DNA of 20,612 nt, taken from positions 1 through 20,612 of IMG/VR virus record IMGVR_UViG_3300042451_000213. One strand, given 5' to 3'. The DNA is from a virus. A program made the position numbers and the translations under genes. Below are positions 1 to 7,868 of this stretch, one piece after another. Numbering within the stretch: the first letter of the stretch is position 1; the number at the start of each line of letters is the position of its first letter. Under the pieces are notes generated by a model. The model had not been told where the DNA came from, searched no databases, and worked only from the letters and a program-made list of their open reading frames with translations.

Positions 1-545
1 CGGTCCATGCCGCGATTAAGCCTGACGCCGCGCTGGTTCCGTCCGAATCGGCCTGTAAATTCTGCAAGGCCAAGGGCAAATGCCCAGCGTTGCGCGAAAC
101 CGCCTTGACTGTCGCTCAGTCTGAGTTTGGCGAGATACTGGACCCAGCCGAGTTGCAACCCGAGCAGATTGGCGAACTGCTGGCTAAAGCAGATATGCTG
201 GAAGAATGGCTCCGTGGCCTACGTAATATGGCGTTGTCACAAGCCGAAGCTGGCGTTGAGATTCCGGGCTTCACCCTTCAGGCCAAGCGCGCGACCCGCA
301 AGTGGGTCAACGAAGACGAGTTCTTGGCGTGGGCCTACGACCAGAACCTTGAGGACACCGACTTGTTTGAGCGTAAGGTCAAATCGCCAGCCCAGATTGA
401 AAAGCTGGTCGGCAAAAAGAATTTTAATCAGGACTTGACGGTATCGGTTTCGTCTGGTTACAATCTAGTCCCTGATGTTAAAAAGAACCGTCCGGCGCTC
501 GGACGTGAAACTAGCGCAAGTGATGATTTTAACGTAAACCCGTAA
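1..545 (+). CDS. DUF2800-type (Cas4/RecB-like) nuclease, C-terminal part
   Basis: The gene is cut by the left window edge; the first complete codon is at position 3 and the frame is open from there to TAA at 543-545. The visible part is about 180 residues. A cluster with spacing CxxC followed by a third Cys (SACKFC, then KAKGKCPAL, encoded around 50-92) matches the C-terminal cysteine cluster of DUF2800 and Cas4/AddB-like PD-(D/E)XK nucleases, which holds an iron-sulphur cluster in characterised members. The catalytic core would lie to the left and is not visible. Downstream are helical charged segments and a polar tail. The next gene, an ssDNA-binding protein, starts 15 nt later; this DUF2800-DUF2815-polymerase order is common in phage replication modules. 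An internal TTG at 90 could be mistaken for a start, but the cysteine cluster lies upstream of it, so the protein clearly extends left. The role in recombination or DNA processing is inferred from family. Confidence 0.75.
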   Translation, partial: VHAAIKPDAALVPSESACKFCKAKGKCPALRETALTVAQSEFGEILDPAELQPEQIGELLAKADMLEEWLRGLRNMALSQAEAGVEIPGFTLQAKRATRKWVNEDEFLAWAYDQNLEDTDLFERKVKSPAQIEKLVGKKNFNQDLTVSVSSGYNLVPDVKKNRPALGRETSASDDFNVNP

Positions 546-559
546 CCAAGGAAAACAGT

Positions 560-1114
560 ATGTCTAAAGTAATTACCCCAGAAGCGGTACTCTCGTACCC
601 CGCCCTGTTTGAACCGAAAGCCGGCCCGCAAGGCGGCGAACCGTTCTATTCTGCCGCCTTCGTGTTTCCAGAAAACACCGACCTTTCCGACCTTAAGAAA
701 GAAGCGCTGGCTGTCGCCCAAGAAAAGTGGGGCGCCAAGACTGTCGAACTGATTAAGTCCGGCAAAGTCAAACTGCCGTTCCGCACCGACGTCGAAGACA
801 AAGGCTACCCAGAAGGTTCGGTGTTCTTCAACGCCAAGTCCAAGACCGCACCGGGCATCGTGTCGAAGTACGCTGGTGCCGACGGTAAGCCGGCCAAGAT
901 TACCAACCCAGACGAAATCTACGCTGGCGTCAAAGCGCGCGCGTCGGTTCGCTTCTATGCTTACGATACCAACGGTAATCGTGGCGTGGCTGTTGCGCTG
1001 GGCAACGTGCAGAAGACTGGCGAAGGCCAACGACTGGACGGCCGCATGAAAGCCGAAGACGAGTTCACCGCCGAAAAAGGCGACACGGACAACATCGACG
1101 ACTTGCTGGCATGA
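560..1114 (+). CDS. DUF2815 family single-stranded DNA-binding protein
   Basis: A 184-residue protein with an N-terminal MSKVITPEAVLSYP segment, the internal KxGEPFYSAAFVFP region, and a strongly acidic C-terminus (DTDNIDDLLA). That layout fits DUF2815, a family predicted to adopt an OB fold like T7 gp2.5-type ssDNA-binding proteins; in such proteins the acidic tail contacts replication partners. It probably coats single-stranded DNA at the phage fork and works with the polymerase and primase-helicase encoded just downstream. The start is supported by AAGGA at 548-552, 7 nt before ATG. Codon use is strongly biased (many AAG, GAA, GGC codons), as expected of a highly expressed gene. An intrinsic terminator lies directly after the stop, so this gene is probably made in excess over the enzymes that follow. 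Family assignment is from recognition of the pattern, not from a search. Confidence 0.8.
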   Translation: MSKVITPEAVLSYPALFEPKAGPQGGEPFYSAAFVFPENTDLSDLKKEALAVAQEKWGAKTVELIKSGKVKLPFRTDVEDKGYPEGSVFFNAKSKTAPGIVSKYAGADGKPAKITNPDEIYAGVKARASVRFYAYDTNGNRGVAVALGNVQKTGEGQRLDGRMKAEDEFTAEKGDTDNIDDLLA

Positions 1115-1121
1115 TTCACCG

Positions 1122-1145
1122 CCCGCCCTTCGGGGCGGGTTTTTT
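1122..1145 (+). terminator. Intrinsic terminator / attenuator after the ssDNA-binding gene
   Basis: A perfect 7-bp GC stem, CCCGCCC (1122-1128) with GGGCGGG (1133-1139), closes on a stable TTCG tetraloop and is followed by six Ts (1140-1145). It begins 8 nt after the stop of the ssDNA-binding gene, and the next gene's ribosome-binding site (CGGAG, 1148-1152) follows at once. No promoter can fit between them, so downstream genes must be read by leakage through this terminator. Confidence 0.9.
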
Positions 1146-1158
1146 CTCGGAGCATAAA

Positions 1159-1686
1159 ATGATTATTGGACTAACCGGCCGCAAGCGTAGCGGCAAATCG
1201 ACCATTGCGCAGGCACTCGTTCACAAGGGCTTTACCGAGTTCTCTTTTGCCGAGCCTATCCGCACCTTTACAAAGATTCTTCTGGGCCTTGACCACGCCG
1301 GGCTGGAAGAAGCCAAGGAACAGCCCGTTAAATGGCTGGACAGCATCGTGACGCCGCGCTACATCATGCAGACCCTTGGCACCGAATGGGGCCGGCAGAT
1401 GATTCACCCCGACATCTGGATTCGTTACTTGACCCGACGCATCACCGCGCCAGCAAATAGCGACGCCAACATTGTAATCAGCGACATCCGCTTCGACAAT
1501 GAAGCAATCGCTCTGCGCGAGTTGGGAGCCAAGATTGTCCGTGTCGAACGCCCCGGCGGTGGTGAGGATTGGCACTCTAGCGAACATGGTGTTGCGCTCA
1601 AGTACGTTCACTTCGGCGTAATGAACAACGGCGAGTTGGCGGCGGTAAACGACATCGCTGACCTGATTGTCGAGAAGGCTAAGTGA
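1159..1686 (+). CDS. Deoxynucleoside monophosphate kinase (T4 gp1-like)
   Basis: A 175-residue P-loop kinase. Walker A is GRKRSGKS at residues 7-14, right at the N-terminus after a short hydrophobic strand (MIIGLT). Later motifs typical of phage dNMP kinases are a QTLGTEWGRQ segment and the ISDIRFDNEA motif (family form D-[VI]-R-F-x-N-E), then a strand IVRVERPG. It should phosphorylate dNMPs from host DNA breakdown or de novo synthesis to dNDPs, feeding phage replication in the cytoplasm. I chose ATG 1159 because CGGAG (1148-1152) lies 6 nt upstream and the Walker strand begins there; the in-frame ATG at 1111 would translate through the terminator hairpin. The stop overlaps the polymerase start by 4 nt (GTGA, 1683-1686), suggesting coupled translation. 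Confidence 0.85.
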   Translation: MIIGLTGRKRSGKSTIAQALVHKGFTEFSFAEPIRTFTKILLGLDHAGLEEAKEQPVKWLDSIVTPRYIMQTLGTEWGRQMIHPDIWIRYLTRRITAPANSDANIVISDIRFDNEAIALRELGAKIVRVERPGGGEDWHSSEHGVALKYVHFGVMNNGELAAVNDIADLIVEKAK

Positions 1687-3605
1687 CAATTTCGATTGAC
1701 TTTGAAACCCGGTCAATCATCGACCTGAAAAAGACCGGGGTTTATCCATACGCCCAGCACCCGACAACGGACGTCTGGTGCATGGCGTACGCCAAGGACG
1801 ATGGCGAAGTCAACGTCTGGACGCCGGGCCAGCCAATACCGGAAGTCATCTTGAACGGCGCCAGCACCCAGCAGTTCAGGGCGCACAACGCGCAGTTCGA
1901 GCGTATTATCTGGCGCGAGATTATGCTCAAGCGCTACGGCTTTCCGCCGATTACGATGCAACAATGGCATTGTACGGCGGCGGAGTGCCGCGCTATGGGA
2001 CTGCCGGGCGGACTGGATGGCGCGGCAAAAGCCCTTGGGCTGGAACACCAGAAGGACGCCGTCGGCCAACGCCTGATGCTACGTATGTCCAAACCGCGCA
2101 CCGTTCAATCGGACGGCACGCTGACATGGTGGAACACGCCGGACCGCGTGGCCAAGCTGATTGATTATTGCAAGCAAGACGTTGTGGTCGAGCGCGCGAT
2201 TGCCGCCAAAGTCCAACGCCTAACCGACGCCGAGCGCGCGGTGTATCTGCTCGACCAGAAGATTAACGACAGGGGCGTGCAGATTGACACACGCTTGATT
2301 GAGGCCGCCATTGACGTGGTGGACGCCGCCAACGAAAAAGCCAACGCCGACCTTTCCGAGTTGACCAATGGCGCCGTCACCAGCATTACCAAGAACGCCG
2401 ACTTAAGCAACTGGCTCGGCGTGGATTCGGTAGCCAAAGCGCACGTCCGCGATTTGCTGGAAAAGGATTTGCCGCCAAATGTCCGACGGGTACTTGAACT
2501 CCGCCAAGAGGTCAGTAAGTCGTCGGTGGCAAAGCTGGTCGCCTTCATGGAATGTCGTTGCTCGGATAGCCGAGTACGCGGCTTGCTGATGTATCACGGC
2601 GCGGCAACCGGGCGTTGGTCTGGTCGTCTTGTCCAACCGCAAAACTTTCCGCGCGGCGACTTCAAGCATACGGTAATTGAAGGCGCGATTCCGCTGGTGC
2701 TGAACAAAGATTTGGAAGGCATTGATGCCTTGTATGGCTCGGTGCATAGCCTGATTTCATCCATGCTCCGCGCGTGTTTCATCGCCAAGCCCGGACACAC
2801 GCTATTCTCGGCGGACTACTCCGCCATTGAAGCGCGCGTGTTGGCGTGGCTTGCCAATGAGCAAGACGTCCTCGACGTATTCCGTAGCGGCCAAGACATC
2901 TATTGCCACGCCGCCACCGGCATCTACAACCGACCCATCACGCCCGCCGACAAAGACGAGCGACAGATTGGCAAAGTGGCGGTGTTAGCCCTTGGTTATC
3001 AAGGTGGCGTGAGGGCTTTCCAGTCGATGGCAACAATGTACGGCCTTGTCATTCCAGACGAGAAGGCCGACGAAATCAAAATTGCATGGCGCAAGGCTAA
3101 TGCCCGCATTGTAAGTTGGTGGGCGGCATTGGAAAACGCCGCGCTGGACGCTATACACAATGGTGTTGGTGTTGCGCCGGGCGTGGTGTTTGGCGTTGAG
3201 GACAACTGGATGTGGTGCCAGCTACCTAGCGGCCGCAAACTCTGGTACGCCAATCCGCGGCTTGTCGAGCGCGAAACTCCGTGGGGTGCGTTACGTACAT
3301 CGGTCAAATGCGATGGGGTAAATTCTGTCACAAAGAAGTTCGAGCCGTTTGACTTGTACGGCGGGCTTCTGGCCGAAAACATCGTTCAGGCTGTCAGTCG
3401 TGACTTAATGGCGTCAGCTATGCTAAGATTAGAGGACGCCGGATACCCTATTATTATGACGGTCCACGACGAAGTAGTTGCAGAATCTTCCGTAGAAAGT
3501 GGCACACTTGCCCAATTTACGGATATACTCTGTAAACTGCCGTCTTGGGCTAAAGGATTACCGCTAACCGCTGAAGGTTGGTCGGGACAACGATACAGGA
3601 AATAA
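1683..3605 (+). CDS. Family A DNA polymerase with 3'-5' exonuclease domain
   Basis: A 640-residue phage replicative polymerase. The N-terminal DEDD exonuclease shows ExoI IDFET (D6, E8), an ExoII-like AHNAQFE segment, and an ExoIII-like DYCKQDV. The polymerase domain has motif A SADYSAIEAR (D378), motif B RQIGKVAVLALGYQGG (R427, K431, Y439) and motif C VHDE (H595, D596, E597). All catalytic residues are present, so the enzyme should be active in both synthesis and proofreading. It lacks a 5'-nuclease domain, as in T7-type polymerases. The start is GTG at 1683, overlapping the kinase stop; no strong Shine-Dalgarno is present, consistent with coupling. The next gene starts 1 nt after the stop. 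The last 200 nt of the gene are visibly more AT-rich than the rest. Confidence 0.95.
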   Translation: MTISIDFETRSIIDLKKTGVYPYAQHPTTDVWCMAYAKDDGEVNVWTPGQPIPEVILNGASTQQFRAHNAQFERIIWREIMLKRYGFPPITMQQWHCTAAECRAMGLPGGLDGAAKALGLEHQKDAVGQRLMLRMSKPRTVQSDGTLTWWNTPDRVAKLIDYCKQDVVVERAIAAKVQRLTDAERAVYLLDQKINDRGVQIDTRLIEAAIDVVDAANEKANADLSELTNGAVTSITKNADLSNWLGVDSVAKAHVRDLLEKDLPPNVRRVLELRQEVSKSSVAKLVAFMECRCSDSRVRGLLMYHGAATGRWSGRLVQPQNFPRGDFKHTVIEGAIPLVLNKDLEGIDALYGSVHSLISSMLRACFIAKPGHTLFSADYSAIEARVLAWLANEQDVLDVFRSGQDIYCHAATGIYNRPITPADKDERQIGKVAVLALGYQGGVRAFQSMATMYGLVIPDEKADEIKIAWRKANARIVSWWAALENAALDAIHNGVGVAPGVVFGVEDNWMWCQLPSGRKLWYANPRLVERETPWGALRTSVKCDGVNSVTKKFEPFDLYGGLLAENIVQAVSRDLMASAMLRLEDAGYPIIMTVHDEVVAESSVESGTLAQFTDILCKLPSWAKGLPLTAEGWSGQRYRK

Positions 3606-3606
3606 T

Positions 3607-6033
3607 ATGAATTTCAAGCAGTTGTTTGAATCGGGCTTCAAAGATTTAGTTTGCGTTATCCCGCCGGGTGCTAAGTTAAGCCCAGCAAGTAAGATTGCCC
3701 AAGACCAAGTAGGTAAGATTCCGGGGCGCCAAAACATGGCCGGCTATTGGGGCGGGTATGACTGGAACAGTTACGTCCCCACACCGCGCGACATTGTCCA
3801 ATGGGACAGTTCCCGCGCCAACATCGGTTTGAAGGCGGGCAAGTATCCGGCCATTGACATCGACGTCACAAACGAGGCGCTGGCCGAGATGATTAAGGCC
3901 GAAGCGTTCCGCCATCTTGGTTTGGCTCCCGTCCGCGTTGGCCGCCACCCCAAATCCCTTCTGATGTATCGCGCCGACGAGTCGTTCGGCAAGATGCGTA
4001 TTCGGTTCGTCGATGACAACGGCGTCGAGCAACTGGTCGAAATGCTTGCCGAGGGCCAGCAGTATGTTGTCGGCGGCATCCACCCGGCAACGCGGGAACC
4101 GTACAGCCTTGACCGCAACATCGCCGAAACCGGCCCAGACGGCCTTGGCCTGATTACCAAAGACAAGGCGGAATCCTTTTTTGCCGCCATCACCGAAACG
4201 CTTGAAACCCTTGGGTGCCAAGTTACCAAGGTTGACCACTCCGCCGACAAGGCCGTGGAACGTAAATCCGTGGAACAGTCCGCGCTTCTGGCCCCCAGCA
4301 TTGACCGCCTGACCGAAGTGGTTTCCGTCTTGCCGAACACGTCCGCCCTGTTCCCTGACCGCGAAGATTACCTTCTGGTCGGATACGCCATCAAAGCCGC
4401 CGCCGGCCAAGACCACCAGTTTGAGGCATTGGCCCTGTTCCAAGATTGGGCCTTGCGCTGGGACGGTGCCGAGCCGAACACCGCCGAAACGTCCGAGGCG
4501 GACTTCAACCGTATGTACCCGCCGTTCAGCGTAGGCTGGGACTATCTGCTGGAAAAGGCCGGTTCCCTTGGCGTGGTCGAAGTGGCCAAGGAAGAATTCG
4601 TGGCCGAGCAAGCCCCTCTGGACGCCGTAGAAGCGATTCCCGCCCCGGACGGTACGATGGTTGCCCCGTGGAGCGATGTCGCCATGACACGTCGCTGTGT
4701 GCGCGCATTTGGCAACGAAATCCGGCACGTTACCGGGCTGGGCTGGGTTATCTGGAACGGTAGCGTTTGGAGCCGGGACGACCACGGGGAATTGACCCGC
4801 CGAATCGTCCAAGTCCTGAGCGATGCGTCGGCTCAAGCCCTGAACAACATCGACAAGCCCGAGAAAGCCGAACGGGTTGCCGGACGCGTAGCATCGGCCA
4901 ACACGGTAGCCGCCGTGACCAAACTGCTGGTCCAGCCGGCCCTTTGTGTCCGGCCCGAGCAGATGGACCCGAGCCATTTCCACTTGAACACGCCCGCCGG
5001 CGTGATTGACTTATCCACAGGCCAGATGATGCCGCCCGAGGCGTCATTTTTTATGACCCGCGTAACGTCTGTTTCGCCTGACTTTACCCGCCCGGCTCCG
5101 CGCTGGAAACAGTTCTTGAAGGAAGCCACCGGCGGCGACCCAGAACTAGAGTCGTATCTGCAACGCCTCGCGGGCTACGCCTTGACCGGCTCAAACCGCG
5201 AACACATGGTCGCCTTCTTCTATGGCGAGGGCGGCAACGGCAAGTCGCTGTTCCTGAACTGCCTGACGGCCATCATGGGCGAGTACGCTCAAGTGGCACC
5301 CATGGACGTATTCGTCGCATCGACCTATGACCGTCACCCCACCGACTTGGCCGGGCTGGTCGGCGCGCGCCTTGTCACGGCGTCCGAAACCCAAGAGGGC
5401 CGACGCTGGGACGAAGCCAAGCTGAAAAGCCTGACCGGCGGCGACCCCATCAAAGCCCGGTTTATGCGTCAAGACTTCTTCACGTTTACCCCGCAGTTCA
5501 CCCTGTTGTTCGCCGGCAACCACGCCCCGCAACTGGCCAACGTGGACGCCGCGATGAAACGCCGGATGCACCTTGTCCCGTTCACGCACCGCCCGCCGAA
5601 GCCCGACCACGAACTGCCCGACAAACTCCGCGAAGAATACCCGCAGATTTTGGCGTGGGCCATCGAAGGCTCGGTCATCTGGAACGCCGCGGGCCTGTCC
5701 GCCCCAGACGTGGTGCTGTCGGCCACCGAAGAATATCTGGAAGGCGAGGACGCGCTGGGCCGTTGGATTGCAGACCGTTGCGTCATGCGGTCCAACGCCA
5801 CCGTATTCAGCAAGGACTTGTATCAAGACTGGATTAAGTGGTGCCAAGAAACCGGCGAGAAGGCCGGACTTGGATACAGCCAGAAACGCTTCAGCCAAGC
5901 CCTCAAGACCCGTGGCCTTACCATCTGGCGGGATACCGCGAGTGGACTGCGCGGATTCCGTGGTATAGAATTGCTCGTTGGCGATTACGACGCCGTTAGC
6001 GAATTTTCCGGCACAAACGTAATACCCTTTTAA
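3607..6033 (+). CDS. Primase-polymerase fused to D5/P4-type SF3 helicase
   Basis: An 808-residue bifunctional primase-helicase. N-terminal residues of about 60-170 look like an archaeo-eukaryotic primase (Prim-Pol): metal-binding DxD in AIDIDV (D84, D86), a conserved VRVGRHPKS segment (H114), and a GIHPATREPY motif (H159). A middle segment near residues 255-320 (DYLLVGYAIKAA ... FNRMYPPF) resembles a PriCT-type C-terminal primase domain. Residues of about 440-720 are a D5_N plus SF3 helicase: Walker A GEGGNGKS (540-547), Walker B LVTASE (E594), motif C FAGNHAP (N638) and arginine-finger candidates R652/R653. It should prime and unwind the fork for the family A polymerase. ATG 3607 is preceded by AGGA (3597-3600) at 6 nt. 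The window shows no separate DnaG-type primase or DnaB-type helicase, so this protein probably supplies both activities. Confidence 0.9.
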   Translation: MNFKQLFESGFKDLVCVIPPGAKLSPASKIAQDQVGKIPGRQNMAGYWGGYDWNSYVPTPRDIVQWDSSRANIGLKAGKYPAIDIDVTNEALAEMIKAEAFRHLGLAPVRVGRHPKSLLMYRADESFGKMRIRFVDDNGVEQLVEMLAEGQQYVVGGIHPATREPYSLDRNIAETGPDGLGLITKDKAESFFAAITETLETLGCQVTKVDHSADKAVERKSVEQSALLAPSIDRLTEVVSVLPNTSALFPDREDYLLVGYAIKAAAGQDHQFEALALFQDWALRWDGAEPNTAETSEADFNRMYPPFSVGWDYLLEKAGSLGVVEVAKEEFVAEQAPLDAVEAIPAPDGTMVAPWSDVAMTRRCVRAFGNEIRHVTGLGWVIWNGSVWSRDDHGELTRRIVQVLSDASAQALNNIDKPEKAERVAGRVASANTVAAVTKLLVQPALCVRPEQMDPSHFHLNTPAGVIDLSTGQMMPPEASFFMTRVTSVSPDFTRPAPRWKQFLKEATGGDPELESYLQRLAGYALTGSNREHMVAFFYGEGGNGKSLFLNCLTAIMGEYAQVAPMDVFVASTYDRHPTDLAGLVGARLVTASETQEGRRWDEAKLKSLTGGDPIKARFMRQDFFTFTPQFTLLFAGNHAPQLANVDAAMKRRMHLVPFTHRPPKPDHELPDKLREEYPQILAWAIEGSVIWNAAGLSAPDVVLSATEEYLEGEDALGRWIADRCVMRSNATVFSKDLYQDWIKWCQETGEKAGLGYSQKRFSQALKTRGLTIWRDTASGLRGFRGIELLVGDYDAVSEFSGTNVIPF

Positions 6034-6042
6034 GGACTGATT

Positions 6043-7170
6043 ATGGACATTATTTCTGAAGCCGATTTTGTAGCCGCCCTTGACGAGTTCAAGGGCAACA
6101 AGAGCCGAGTAGCAAACAAGCTGGGCATGAACTTACGCTCCGTACAACGCCGAGTCGAGCGCATGATTGCGCGCGGCTACGCCCCAGACTACGGCATGAC
6201 CAAAGCGGTACCGCCCGGCTATTCCGTCGGCGGTGTTTCCACCCTGTACGATGACGAAGGCAACATCAAGATTCAATGGGTCAAGTCTAAGGCCGATGAA
6301 AAGCAGAAGGCGGAAGACCTTATGCGCGAGGTATTTGATGCGCTCAAGGAACAACTGCCGCGGGCCAAGCCGGTTAAGGCCCCAGAGCGCGCGCCGACAG
6401 ACCTTCTAAACTGTTACGTCATCACCGACTACCACCTAGGGATGCTCTCGTGGCACGAGGAAACCGGCGAAGATTGGGATTTGGAAATCGCCGAGAACCT
6501 TTTGATTGACTGGTTTGCCACCGCCATCAAGATGGCACCCAAGGCCGACAAAGCCATTTTTGCCCAGCTGGGCGACTTCCTACATTGGGACGGCATGGAC
6601 GCAGTAACGCCGGCATCGAAGCACTTGCTTGACGCCGACACGCGCTTCCAGAAGCTAGTCCGTGTTGCCATCAAGGTCGTGCGGACGGTGATTGATATGC
6701 TTTTGCGCAAATACCCGCACGTTCATATTCTGGCCGCCGAAGGCAACCACGACCCGGCCAGTTCCATCTGGCTCCGCGAGTGGCTGTGTGTCCTGTACGA
6801 AAACGAGCCGCGCGTTACGGTAGAAACTTCGCCGGACCCGTACTACTGCGTCGAGCATGGCCAGACCAGCCTGTTCTTCCATCACGGCCACAAACGCCGC
6901 CCGGCCAACGTGGACAGCGTCTTTACCGCCAAGTTCCGCGAGGTCTTTGGCCGTACCAAATACAGTTATGCCCACATGGGCCACTTGCACCACATCGACC
7001 AGAAGGAAACCAACCTAATGGTCGTGGAACAGCACCGTACGCTGGCGGCCCCCGACGCCTACGCCTCTCGTGGCGGCTGGATTAGCGGGCGCGACGCGCA
7101 AGTCATCACGTACCATGCGGAACACGGCGAAGTCGGCCGAGTGCGTATTAACTCAAGGATGGTTAAATGA
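6043..7170 (+). CDS. Calcineurin-like metallophosphoesterase with N-terminal HTH
   Basis: A 375-residue protein. Residues 1-50 look like a helix-turn-helix (NKSRVANKLGMNLRSVQRRV), suggesting DNA binding. From residue 125 the metallophosphatase motifs follow in order: TDYHLG (D129, H131), GD (G177, D178), GNHD (234-237), HHGH (280-283) and GHLH (313-316). This is the full dinuclear metal site of the calcineurin/Mre11-SbcD superfamily. The position in the replication operon favours a nuclease or phosphodiesterase acting on DNA, but nucleotide or other phosphoester substrates are possible. AAGGA at 6032-6036 is 6 nt before ATG 6043. The stop overlaps the next start (ATGA, 7167-7170). The superfamily call is firm; the substrate is unknown. 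Confidence 0.85.
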   Translation: MDIISEADFVAALDEFKGNKSRVANKLGMNLRSVQRRVERMIARGYAPDYGMTKAVPPGYSVGGVSTLYDDEGNIKIQWVKSKADEKQKAEDLMREVFDALKEQLPRAKPVKAPERAPTDLLNCYVITDYHLGMLSWHEETGEDWDLEIAENLLIDWFATAIKMAPKADKAIFAQLGDFLHWDGMDAVTPASKHLLDADTRFQKLVRVAIKVVRTVIDMLLRKYPHVHILAAEGNHDPASSIWLREWLCVLYENEPRVTVETSPDPYYCVEHGQTSLFFHHGHKRRPANVDSVFTAKFREVFGRTKYSYAHMGHLHHIDQKETNLMVVEQHRTLAAPDAYASRGGWISGRDAQVITYHAEHGEVGRVRINSRMVK

Positions 7171-7457
7171 AAATCCCGGACAGCTTCAAACTTGGCGTCC
7201 ATACCATAACCGTTAAGAAGGGCGTCCGGTTAAAGGATGCCCACGGGGAGTGGCGCCAAGAGGAAAAGATGATATGCTTGGCCAAGCCCCGCAAGGAATG
7301 GTCTGAGCATTTCTACGCTCAAGTCTTTGCCCACGAGGTTGTCCATTGTGTTTTAGACCACATGGGACGCCCTGATTTGTCCGAAAACGAAGGATTTGTT
7401 GACGGCTTATCGGAAGCTGTGTTACAAATAATGGCAACCTTAGAATTTAACGAGTGA
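7167..7457 (+). CDS. Small HExxH putative metallopeptidase-like protein
   Basis: A 96-residue protein with a short N-terminal beta region (KLGVHTITVKKG) and a helix carrying HEVVH (H56, E57, H60), the zinc-binding signature of gluzincin and SprT/ImmA-like proteins, followed by a second helix (ENEGFVDGLSEAVLQIM) that could give the third ligand. It is much shorter than typical proteases. Similar small HExxH proteins are common in phage early regions and are usually left as hypothetical. Translation is coupled to the phosphoesterase gene by the ATGA overlap. A protease role is inferred from the motif alone; it may instead be a zinc-dependent structural or regulatory protein. Confidence 0.6.
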   Translation: MKIPDSFKLGVHTITVKKGVRLKDAHGEWRQEEKMICLAKPRKEWSEHFYAQVFAHEVVHCVLDHMGRPDLSENEGFVDGLSEAVLQIMATLEFNE

Positions 7458-7460
7458 CTT

Positions 7461-7673
7461 ATGGCAGACGAAGCTGATTTGGCCCAACAGATTTCCGAGC
7501 AGATGATTGAACTGCAAACCAAGAACAGGGTAGTGACTCGCATGGAGTTTACCGGGTTTTGCTACAACTGCGAATCGCCGGTTAAGGTCGCGGCGCTATT
7601 CTGCGATAAGGACTGCCGAGATGATTACGAACACAGAGAGCGCATGAGTTTACAAAATGGCCGGAATACGTAA
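7461..7673 (+). CDS. Small four-cysteine zinc-finger protein (TraR/DksA-like)
   Basis: A 70-residue protein with an acidic helical N-terminus (MADEADLAQQISEQ) and a CxxC-x10-CxxxC zinc-binding module (C34, C37, C48, C52), followed by a charged tail (DDYEHRERM). This resembles short phage TraR/DksA-type or zinc-ribbon proteins that can bind RNA polymerase, but the resemblance is only to the fold pattern. It starts 3 nt after the stop of the HExxH gene and has only a weak Shine-Dalgarno (GAG near 7452), so translation is probably coupled. It is the last gene of the plus-strand operon; the bidirectional terminator follows 27 nt later. The function is unknown and a regulatory role in switching host transcription is only a possibility. 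Confidence 0.6.
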   Translation: MADEADLAQQISEQMIELQTKNRVVTRMEFTGFCYNCESPVKVAALFCDKDCRDDYEHRERMSLQNGRNT

Positions 7674-7700
7674 ATAACTTATGCAAATACGCTAAAAGAT

Positions 7701-7726
7701 AAACCCCGCCGATTGGCGGGGTTTTA
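7701..7726. terminator. Bidirectional intrinsic terminator between converging operons
   Basis: CCCCGCC (7704-7710) pairs with GGCGGGG (7715-7721) around a GATT loop. The stem is extended by AAA (7701-7703) with TTT (7722-7724). The T-run lies on the plus strand after the zinc-finger gene and, by symmetry, a shorter one on the minus strand after the 42-residue gene. It sits exactly where the plus- and minus-strand operons meet. Confidence 0.9.
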
Positions 7727-7728
7727 TG

Positions 7729-7857
7729 TTACTTCTTCTTCATCGGCTTCTTGGCGGGCTTGGAAGCCATCTTGCCACCGATTTTAGCGGCGTAATCTTT
7801 GGCTTGCATCTTGCCCTTAGCGGTGTAAGGGAACTTCTTACTGTTTACCATTGGCAT
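7729..7857 (-). CDS. 42-residue lysine-rich basic protein
   Basis: A very short gene read from ATG (complement of 7855-7857) to TAA (complement of 7729-7731). The product has 13 lysines in 42 residues, one acidic residue, and ends in KKPMKKK; it begins MPMVNSKKFPYTAKG. It is supported by AAGGA (complement of 7866-7870) about 8 nt upstream, which overlaps the stop of the preceding gene, and by the similarity of its FPYTAKGK segment to tiny basic proteins that I recall at the ends of phage structural operons. The high positive charge suggests binding to DNA or to an acidic virion or host component. It is the last gene before the terminator. The function is unknown. Confidence 0.7.
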   Translation of the reverse strand: MPMVNSKKFPYTAKGKMQAKDYAAKIGGKMASKPAKKPMKKK

Positions 7858-7868
7858 ATTATTTTTCC

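Noticed and set aside
458-1030. A 190-residue minus-strand frame
   Set aside because: Antisense to the ssDNA-binding gene, no Shine-Dalgarno and no motif.
1111-1158. Upstream start for the dNMP kinase at ATG 1111
   Set aside because: It would translate through the terminator hairpin and add 16 residues unlike the family. ATG 1159 has a good Shine-Dalgarno and begins right at the Walker strand.
3676-4983. A 435-residue open frame on the minus strand
   Set aside because: It lies wholly inside the primase-helicase gene on the opposite strand and has no recognisable motif. The plus-strand frame has a full set of primase and helicase motifs. It is an artefact of GC-rich codon use.
5191-5898. A 235-residue minus-strand frame
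   Set aside because: Antisense to the helicase domain; composition is what the complement of a GC-rich coding frame gives.
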